NCBI GenBank assembly: GCA_029706075.1
Contig: JAINUG010000215.1
Coordinates: 1,108,501-1,172,500, forward strand
Source of the DNA: Aldrovandia affinis
Lineage: Eukaryota > Chordata > Actinopteri > Notacanthiformes > Halosauridae
Direction: 5' to 3'
Length of the DNA: 64,000 nt
Positions within the stretch are counted from its first letter, which is position 1. Each line of letters starts with the position of its first letter. The notes below the pieces were generated by a model. It was not told the DNA's origin, did not search any database, and saw only the letters and a program-made list of their open reading frames with translations. Position numbers and translations under genes: made by a program. This document shows, piece by piece, positions 37,625-48,908 of this stretch.

Positions 37625-40600
37625 GTAAAGCGACACAATACACATATAATACAGAGAAAGGCAGATAGATACTGTAGATAACTTTATTATCGCCAGCGGG
37701 GAAATTTGAATAAAATAAACACAAGTGGAAAATAAGTAAATAAATAATACTAGTAATAATTGACAATACAGCCATGACAGACTGGCAAAGTAGACCACAG
37801 CCCTAATGAACATGACATTGGAAAAGCACATAACAAGTCACAACAAGTAAATGAAATGAGCTGGAATTGGTAATGAGTGGAATTGGAGACAATCTTCCAG
37901 CTTTACATGTTCTGTGAGGATGTCAAAGAAAGAATTAAAGATTGTCTGCAGAAAAGGTGCATTCTGGGTATCCATACATGCATAATATGTGTTTACATGC
38001 ATGACATGATTACCACACCACTCTACCCCAATACACAATTATCATGTTTGAACATTATTAGCACTAGCCAATGAGGGAAAAATCATTATTTACATTTGTG
38101 CATGCACTGTAGATTTCAGAAACACTTGTATTAATGATGAGCTGCTCCACACAGTGTAGGCTCTGTTATAATGGCTCATGAGCTTAGGTTGTGGGTTCAA
38201 TCCCCACTGGGGCTACATATACTGAAAATGTATGCATTCACTACTGTAAGTCGCTTTGGATAAAAGCGTCTGCTAAATGGTGTATAGTATATTATATTAT
38301 ATTATTATATTCACCAAGGGCTTTGACATTATAGACATCCTGGAGGTTCTTCTCAAGCCTTGAGTGATCTTTTAAATCTTTTTTCCTTTATTGTTTAACC
38401 AATACCAGGTAATACTATTTGCTCTTCACTTTTAGAAATATTGCTAGACGGTATGTTGATCCATACATGATGTTCATACATACTCTCAGATGAGTGACCC
38501 CATCAAGAAACAGTATACTACAGTATGAGATCTCCTGATTGGTTGGCACCATAAAAGGCTGTATTGTATCTAGATATTTATATAATTAACATCTAAAAAG
38601 CATTCTCATGCATGTTGATTTTTAATTTCTCAAAATAAAACCATGTGTCCTTCCTGCAGTCACCCTGTTTTACCAGAGTAAATGCAAAAACACTTTACAC
38701 CTTCCTGTTAACTCCTGACACAAATTCCTGTATTAAAAATAATCAGTATTTAAAATACGCTTTCCTTTTTTGACACTAACGGTGTCTCCCCAGCCTCGGA
38801 TAATCCTGCTGTTTATTTATAGAGCAAGCGTAAAATTATCACCTGACTTCTTTGACTGCTTTTAACACGTAACACTAAGTCCTGCTTACACCCCTAGCCC
38901 CCACCCCCACCCGAAGTTCATGACACACCAATTAACCCTGACCCAGGAAAGGTGGTCTGACAGAAGGGAATGTCTCGTAGCTTGCTTCCGCTCTGCTTAC
39001 TATTACTAGGGTATAGATTTTCACGCTCTGAGCACTAAGAATGTGGTAAATTCACTGTGCGCTGTGAAAGTACACACTTCTAACAGTAATTACTGTAGGC
39101 TCTGGGAAGCAGGGCAGAGTAGAGGAGTACAGCGTTGGCTTGTAGCCACGTGTTTAAATCCCAGGTGCAGGACTGCTAATGTGCCCTTGAGCAAAGACAC
39201 TTAATCTGAATTACTTTATTAAATTATCCGACTGTATAAATCGGTAATTTGTCAAGATCAGCCCAGAGAAGCGCATCTGCTTATTAAAGAAAACTTAATA
39301 CAACAGCTCTGTAATAACTATGTACTAACCATGTAAAACAGCATTACCCAGGAAAAAGGTGGGTTATATAGTAGATTTGGAAACCCCCTAATTTCCCCCT
39401 GCTGTGGAACACTCTGGGGATGGAGAGATGGAAATCTTCTAAAAACTCTGATTATACCTTCGAGGGAAACTGGAGTCAAATGTACATTCTGATAAAAACA
39501 GACTTTGCAATAGACATTTTCCAGAGGGAAAAAAGCTGAAAATAGTCAATAGAAAACTGGAAAATGATTCCCTGGCCCCTGAAAATGTGAAAAATCTGGC
39601 CCTGAAAATGATGGGGTGCAGAAAAAAATAGTTCATTAACCACAAACACATCGGGTAATGACAGAAATATAGGGCAGATCATTTATTTTGTGCCAGCCAC
39701 TGTTTTGTGCCAGCCAGCCATTTGTAAGTGTTTAATGACGTGAGAGTGACAGCATGGCCTCCATCCATGCAAAGCAGTGTGCTGCATTTACAAAGGGATG
39801 GAGAAAGTAGGTCATCACACCTGGGGGACACCCTCCAAGAGGGACATCCTGGAGGAAGGAACCCCTGCCGTGTCAGACGCCTGGACCTAAGGGCCAGCCT
39901 GAGCCACGGAAAGCAAAGTGATTTGATTCGCTGAGATTAGAGATTAGGACTCCCCCCTCTCCGTGAGCTTTAGCGGCGTAAAGCCGGGGATTATGATGTA
40001 AGGGCAGCCAGTGAGGGAAGAGGAAATTGAGCTGTCAGCTAGTGAGGGACGGGAGCCATAGTCAGGGCTTCACCAGCAGCAGAAAAGGCATTGGGGACCA
40101 TTAGTTATGTCTGTGCCATATTCTAATGGACAGCCTTCAACCTCCTGGCCACGCTAACCCTAACCCATCCAACACCTTTGTCATTCTGATGTAAATATGT
40201 GGGATCTGTGACAACTCCCCCCTCCAAAACAAAATCTGCATCATTTTTGTGGTAAGTCCATTATAATTATGGTTCAATTGAGATAGGTTGTGTGCTGCTG
40301 TTGCTATTTACTGGTTGTCATTGCTCAACTTTTGATTGCCACAATAAGATTCAGAATGCATTTTGTATGGTGAACTTTTGTTCTCATGAACATCTCAAAC
40401 CTTCAGCTATTTTAGGTTTCTTGTTGGTCATTTGGACACAGGAAGAAAATGTCTTCTTCAAAGAGAATATTTTCAATGGTAAAAAAAGGTTAAGTGCTTT
40501 GGGACATATTGCTAAGTCTAAAACATTACAGTCAAGGTTCTGTCTGGTCATGAAATTGACTGTGTTACATTGCTTCAATATTCAATGGAGAGCAGTTGCT

Positions 40601-43600
40601 TTCTGTAACTTGAATGACCTGCACGTGCTAAACTATCTTGAGCAATGGAAGTCCCTGTTGATATAAATGGACTGACTGTCAGCATTCAGCCACTGATTCA
40701 ATTGTATACAGTATGACAAGACATAGTTAATGGGATAAGCAGTGAAGTCATCTTAAGAATGAAATGCAACACAGTAATATCCAACAGAATATATATATAT
40801 ATATATACATTTACAGACCTCAATCCCATAGAACTTGTATGGCACGAACTGGACAGAACAGTCAAAGCAAAGCAACCCACAAATGTCTCTGGGAATTTCT
40901 GCAGGAGAGCTGGGAAGACATATCGGGTGATTTCTTGCTGAAACGTATTACCCGAATGGCCCGTGTTTGTGAGGCTGTTATCGTGGCAAAGGCTGGCTAT
41001 TTTGAGAAATCTAAAATTCCATTTTCAATTAAATTTTCTTAAGCATTGCTTTGATGTTCCTTTTGTTTATTGTTGCATGTGATTTTGGTCATTTTCAAGT
41101 ATTTACAGAAACTTACACTATGTAAAACATTGTCAATTATGAGATCAACCTAGTTTCCAGCAGATGTACTCAAACCTTTGACTGGTACTGTAAGTCCAAC
41201 ATGCTCTTCAACACAAACTATTTTGTACTCCTTTCAGGGACATTCCATAGGTCTTTAATCTTTTTATTTTCTCTGCTGTAAAAGCTACCACTACAGTTAA
41301 GGTTTCTTATATGGCAGTTCAGCTGAATTAACATTAACATTTAACATCACAACACCGCACTTATAATTTTTGCGTTCTAATGACCTGTGAGGGTTTTTGA
41401 AAGGATCACATTGTTTTGAAACAGCCCGCAGTGTGCTGTAAGCGAATAGACATTACATTTTGATCCTGATTAGATATATCTTTTAAATGTGTCATTACTG
41501 AACAAATATGTGTTGCTCATGTAAGTGTGGACAGACTGTTTGTCTGTGTGTCTCTTTGAGGAAAGCTGCTACCATATCCCGTTGACTTTACTCCCCCCAC
41601 CAACAAATAGCAAAAATCTGTTGAATTAAACAATGAGTTAAGTGATTGTTGAAGTGTAGACCCTGTTGAGGCTGCAGTATCTGTTGTATTGTGGGTGAGA
41701 GGACACACTCATAAAGGAGGTTCAGGGAGGGGGAAAAATGTTAGTTTTATTTCTGTCTTCCAGCCTGTCCCTGCTTCGGCAGGCCTCACCAAACCCAACC
41801 AGATGAAGGTCAGATGGACCCAGCTGGGCCTGGTCTTCTTCCTGTTGCTCTCCATTGTCATGACGGGCTGCTTCCTGTGGCAGTACCAGCTGCCCAAGTT
41901 AAAGCCAGGTGAGGTGCTCCGCCCACCCAGCACTGGCCCCGCCCCTTCCTCTAGTGTGTGTGTGTATGTGTGTCTGTAGGATCACTGGTCTCGCCCCTTC
42001 CTGTAGTGTGTGTCTGTAGGATCATGGACCCAGACTAATTACCTCAGACTCTGAGGACTCACAAAGTCTCTCTAATGCTATAATGCTAGAGCTCATGGGC
42101 GGAGCCCTTCTGAACCATGTATATGTGACATCCAACCAGCTTGGGGCATTGTGGGTAAGACAGGGGCGATTCTAGGATTTGACCTTTATGGGGGCTCAGC
42201 CCCCAATGACAGCGTGCAAAGCACATGCAAAGCACAATCCTAAATTTTAAATTAATTTACTGTTTCATTACCCAAAACAAAAGCACCACAATGGTGGTCG
42301 CTCTCAAAATTGAAATACCACCCTCTATCTGTGGTATTTTTAAAAATAGATATTAAGTAAAAATGTTTTTTAGAAGAGAATGACTAAACATTTTCAAGGG
42401 GCCTGAGATGAAAGACAGGGGGCAAAGCCCCCTAAATAGGGTCTAAAATTGCCACTGGGGTAAGGTCAGAGTAATGTTCCCGAAAACGATAGCTAGTTGT
42501 TATGCAGCAAAAGAAACACAACTGTGTGAAGTCACCACACTTCCAGCAGTTTCACGATTCATAACTGGATGGTCTGTGTGGAGACAGAGGCGTCTCTCCT
42601 GGAGGGTTTGTGTGGAATCTGAGGTGTTTCTTCTGGTGGATGTGGTATTTACAGACACGCATAACACCAGGAACTGCTTTTGGCCATTCAGCCGTTTGAG
42701 CTCCTTATGCCCGGTTGATCGTTTGTAAGTAACTGCTGGAGATTACGCAAAGCCCAAACCAGCGGCCCTGCCATCTCTGACTTCGGCAAAGCCTGATTAC
42801 TCGCAGTGACAGTGGGGGAGGCTGAGCGTGCTCACGTCCACAAGGCAAAGGAAAAAGAGTGACAGCATTTTCATCCATCCTCAGTGCAGAACACACATCT
42901 TTACTACTAAAGAAAGTATGTACATACATAGCCATAGTTAATACATAGCTTGAATTGGTTATCTGAGATGTTACTGTTCGACCCAAGCTTGTACTCTTTG
43001 AATCAGGGGTCAGGAAATGGATGGACTACCGTCACTAATGAATGGTGGGTGAATTTATTTGAGAAATGAGAAGCACAGTCATTACTAAAATCCAACCCAC
43101 AATTTCTGATCCTTTCTGAAATGGTCAAGTAACATCTACTTTACGTTTATCTAAATGTCTATCTAAACGTTTCATTTATTCATTTTTGCTTACCTTTTGT
43201 TTAAATAACTGTTTGTTATTTCCAGGATATTAAGTATTTTTGAATGAAATTAAATTGTGTACAGGTGGATTTTTCTGAAACTGTGAGTAGCACATTTAAT
43301 GAAATGCTACTGCATTCCAAAGTGCAATACTTTCACAACATCACTGGAGGTCACTGAAATCAACAGGTACGTTTGAGACACCTTACATTTTTGACCAAAT
43401 GCTAAAGGCAAAGTGCATTGCAGCTGGTCTGAACAGAGGCATTACTCTCTCCGGTCTTCTGCAGATGAGAATGTGGATAATGATGCCAACATCGAAAAGA
43501 TGTGTCCCCGTTTCCCTGAACCCACACCCCTGGAGCATCCCATTCATTACCTGAGAGAAGCATTAGAGAAGGTAAGCTGTTCTTGTCAGTAACAAGCCTT

Positions 43601-46600
43601 CTACCACTGATGCCTTTAACAGGCAACAGCTCTGATGGTTAAACTGTTACATTTAGCTGAGAAAATGTACTTTTTTATTCCATTAACAACAGTGCCCCCC
43701 ACCTGGGAATCAAACCAGCAACCTTTGAGTTACAAGTCCAATTCCCTAGCCATTACACTACACTGCCGCCCTTTGACCTGCAATCAAGACATAATCATTT
43801 CATAGCCAACAGAGTTGTTACAAAACTTGTAGTCATTTTTAGATATATTTATTGTACATACAACATATACATACATACATGTGTAATCCACGATTAATTT
43901 ACCACATAACACATTTTCATAACACAATGGAAATAAGAGTAGACTTAGAATAAAATAATCAAAAAAGGACAAAAGAGAAAGAGTTTTGTAACATTTTAGC
44001 TGTATCCTCTGTCTGCTCAAGCTATAACCTATACCACCGTTTCCTCTATGTCTGGCATTATGACTCAGATTATGACTCAAATCTGTCTCTACCATTATGA
44101 CTCATACACTGAGTGGGACTCCAGGTCTAGTCCTGTGTTAACAGACACACTGAAAGCACTAAGTAATACAGGTAGTTAATTGATCTTTCTCCCACCCACG
44201 CAGGTGGATGTACTCCTGCGATCCAGCATCCACGAGACCAGCCTGCCCGCTTTGTCTGCCATCGTCATCTACAATGACTCCATCCTGTGGACTGGAAACT
44301 TTGGCAAACGGAACAGGAGTGACCCCCTCTCAGGTCCACCCAATGAGTACACGGTATACAGGTGAGGACTGACCCCCTCTCAGGTCCACCCAATGAGTAC
44401 ATGGTATACAGGTGAGGAGTGACCCACCTCTCAGGTCCACCCAATGAGTACACGGTATACAGGTGAGGACTGACCCCCTCTCAGGTCCACCCAATGAGTA
44501 CACGGTATACAGGTGAGGAGTGACCCCCTCTCAGGTCCACCCAATGAGTACATGGTATACAGGTGAGGACTGACCCCCTCTCAGGTCCACCCAATGAGTA
44601 CATGGTATACAGGTGAGGAGTGACCCACCTCTCAGGTCCACCCAATGAGTACATGGTATACAGGTGAGGACTGACCCCCTCTCAGGTCCACCCAATGAGT
44701 ATACGGTATACAGGGGGGAGTGACCCACCTCTCAGGTCCACCCAATGAGTATACGGTATACAGGAGAGGAGTGACCTCCTGAGCAATGAGCACACAGTAT
44801 ACAGGTGAAGAGTGATCCGTTCAGGCTGGACACCTGGCAGATGGAAGCTTGTGGTTCTTGTCAAATTTTTGACTGATATGCTGGAATTTCAGTGGCTGCA
44901 AACTCTTCTACTTGTAAAACCTTGCGCTCCTAAGCACCTCTGGGGGCAGAGTGCACAGCTGAGGTCTTTCCAGCTCTGAAATATACCCTTTCAAATGAAA
45001 TGGCACCTGTGGTATGACAAAAACAAACATGGACAGGAACAGTGCTTGGTTGACCTTCCTGAAAAGTAATACATTTGACTTGGTGTGCTTTGAGATTTTA
45101 AACTGTAAACTGTCCCTAGGGTTTGTTATTAAAGACCTATGGAATGTCCCTGAAAACCTGTAATAAGTGTATTGTGGGTGAGCCGTCACTGAATGCAACA
45201 CACACACAGCATGCTCAATTTTTTAATTAATTTTTACTTATGAATTATGACATCGGGGGTTCAAAGGAACACAAATTTGTGGAAAAAACTTGGATTTGAC
45301 TCAAAAGACTGTATGAAAATGAGATAAATTCTTAGCTCAGATAGCTTCCTAGCTGCTAGCCACAGTACACCTGTCTGACAAGCAAGATTATCTTGCTGCA
45401 TGCAACACCAGGTTTGCATCTCATTACCATGGCAACTGATGCTAAACCATGCCAAAGACATGCAACAACTGGAGTTGCATACTGCAGAAGTAAAACTGAC
45501 TCAGATTACCTCTTACCAATCACAGACAAGCATGCAAATTTGTCTTAAATAATATATGCTCATTCAATTGGCAAAAAAAAAAAAAATATGTACAAGCAGA
45601 TGGCCAGATGTTTCCCAGATGTGGGTCGAGGAGTATTTCAGGATCTTTCTGGGCAACTTGTAATCAATATCATATTCATCGATCCGTCATCATTCGTTAC
45701 CAGAGTTAATAATTATTATTAGGTATTATTATTGTTTTATTGTTTTGCCGTGGGTATTGGCGACAGTAGCGGCTTTGTTGAGCCTCATTACCAGCAAACT
45801 GTATAGCTACTTTGCTAACGTTAGTTACCTAAATGACAACATTAGATATCCAGCTAGCTTCTTAATAATGGAGCCTTCTTTCATTTAATGAGAAAGTAAA
45901 AATCATTAAAAAATGGTAATCAAAATTAAAACTGCAGTTAAGAACAATTGTCTTGCCAAAAAAATATGGTTTGTTAAACAAAATATTTTTCTCAATTGAC
46001 TGACTGTATTAGTATAAAATAATATAATTTATTTAATAGCTCATTACCTTTGCTCATCTTTATCAAGGTTGTGAATAATATTGGAGGGTACTGTAGTAAT
46101 ATATTATATAAAGACAGAATTACTTATGTGATAATATATATGATAGCTGTCAGGTAGACTGCTTATGGCTGTTTTGAGATGTCCTTTAAAGCCTCATGTC
46201 TCTGCAGGATCGCCAGCCTCTCCAAGATCTTCCCCACACTGATGCTGTACAAGTTGTGGGAGGAGGGGAAGGTGGGCTCCCTGGACGACCCGCTGGAGAA
46301 ATACGTGGAGAACTTCACCATAAAGAACCCGCTAGGGAGGCTGCGCGACTCGGAGCTCAAACACGTGACCGACGGCCTCATCTTCCTGGACAGCGGGGAG
46401 GTGCCCATCCGCTCCTCTTCCGTCACCCTGCGGAGGATGGCCAGCCAGCTGTCTGGTAAGGGCCCCAAATTCCATCTCCTCTTCCTCCTCCTCCTCTTTC
46501 TCCTCATTGTCCTCACTAGACAATGAATTAAACTCTGGCACCAGCTCAACGGTACTGGCTGCAGCTTAGTTGCATTTGCGCTCCACAATATACTGTACAT

Positions 46601-47842
46601 AGCTACGTGTATTCTACCGTACTAGTGCTAGAAACATAATGTTAGCTATGATTAACTGTTGTGGCTAGATGCTAGCTAGCCTTGACCCCAGATGCTGTCT
46701 CTCTAGATCATTTGAAAAGGGATGTTACAGTTTGTGACATTGGTTTCCTGCAATCTGATTGGTTCTACAAGGTTTTAGCCAGCGTTATGTTGTATGTCTG
46801 TGGTTGAGTTGACTTGAATCGCCAATTCCAATTGGAGCCCAACAAACACAAGATCATGATTTATCAGAAAAATTGTCTGACCATTGGTTTATTCGCAAAG
46901 CACGTCCCCATAATTAGGACAGGTTTATCTCACATCAGTGTTAACCTGATCAAATGTATAGTACCTTAATTATGGCCATGATTAGATAACTATATAGCTG
47001 GCTAGCTATCAATCTAAACAGACAGCTATTGTATCTAGATGGCAACAAGAAAACAAATCTCAGGTGTGGTTGTTGGTGTTGTCAGTAGCAGATGTTGCTA
47101 GGAAACAGCTGGAGACCATTGTGCAGGTTTATTGTGATCGAATGTTTAGAAAAAACTATTACCCTACAAAATGCTACCAAGCTATCTGAAATTCTGAGAA
47201 ATTGCTGAAAATTTAAATATGAAAGCCAATGGGCGCATGGAATGAATGCAAATAAAATATCAAGCAGACAGTATTTACAATTGCGGTTTCATAAAAAGGC
47301 TCTCTTCACTAACACCACATAATATTTTTGTTTATTAACTTTCAGCCAAACATTGCAAATATGTGCCCAAAAAATGTTGTGATCACTGAAGTGTAGCTTT
47401 AAAACTAGTTCACAGATTTTCTTCAAACTTGAGGAAAAAAAATATTTGGCACATAAACTGGACATGGCATATTTTCAACCCATTTGGCCCACACGGAAAA
47501 CATGCCCTTTGAAATAAACGTTAACATAGTGTGGTGTCCCTAGGGGTTGGGCGACACTCACGGACCTTTGCAGGGGGCTTAGGCAGTTAAATAACCCAGT
47601 GGAGGCAGTATTAAAAACAAAACAATAATTTATTAAACTAATTGTCAAACACAAAACAGGGTGGGGTCTTTGGGGGAATTCAAAACACATAAAGTCCAAA
47701 ATCCTACTTGTCGTCGTTTTCCGTAATCCAGTGTCAAAGTACAGTTCCGTTCCGCAATCCAGGTCAGTAGTCGATATCCAAAGGGGGTCCTCACACAATC
47801 CAGGTCAAACACAATAAACAATCCAACTCACTCACTCACTCA

Positions 47843-47874
<32 letters not shown>

Positions 47875-48841
47875 ATGTTCCAAACACTTTCCTCCAAATA
47901 TCCTTCAGCTGTTCATTAGGCCTGCTGGGGAATGTAGTGTTTCCTTGGCTCCAGTGGCTCCAATGTGTTGAAGACCAGGCAGCCATTTCCTTGGCCAGCC
48001 CCTTGGGCTGCCACAATAGAAACTTTTTCTATAAGCATGTGTGATATTTATTGTGCTTCCAACATGTATTAGAATAGTCCCCTGAATGGAGAGATGATCA
48101 TTATCATAGGCATAATTATTATACACTTATATACTATTATATATATAATTATAATATACAGTATATATATTATATAATATAATACATAATATTAAAAGCA
48201 TGAGGTCAATAACGATGGTTAAAAAAGCTGAGGAAAGAGGAAATGGATGGAAAAGGGATGCTATGCTGGGCTGTAGGAAAAGACAGAAAATAAACATGAC
48301 TGACAGACAGTGAGAGGATTTCATTCCATTGCACCAGCACAGGAATAGAGCTAAAGATGCAGAAAGACTTCTGCATTCGGAATTCGGAATTCTTTCATAT
48401 ATTTCTGTCTTTGCTGGGCCTTTTTTCTGTTTTACTGAAGAAAGGACTTTACTCTACATCCATTATTTCATTTGTGGATTAAGGGGTCTAGTTAGCACTT
48501 AAGCCAGACTCTTTGAGTTGATACAATGTAAAAAAAAACTAAAACTCAGTATTAACATGTGAGTTGCTGTGCTTCTTGCTAACAATACTAACATCTCTCT
48601 CAGAAATAATTCTGGATATTCCATGTTATTCTGTCAGTTAATATGTATGGATGTATTCTTATTTATTCTGCTTTATTCAGAATCTGAATCTCTATGTCCA
48701 TATCTCTCTACTGTATAACTCTCTCTCTCGGATACAATCAAATCAATAACAAAAAGGTCTTCTCTCTACCTCTCTCTCTCTCTGGCCACAAAAAATAAAC
48801 TAAAATAATAAACTAAATCTCTCCGCCTTTCTCTCTCTTAA

Positions 48842-48908
<67 letters not shown>

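Noticed and set aside
40292..40666. 124-residue frame starting with a signal-peptide-like MLLLLFTGC
   Set aside because: AT-rich, no domain, lies in lactbl1 intron 1 without splice sites; judged a chance frame.
44265..44864. Minus-strand frames with repeated CIPCTHWVDLRGG
   Set aside because: Translations of the 50-bp exon-derived minisatellite in antisense. No independent evidence of coding.
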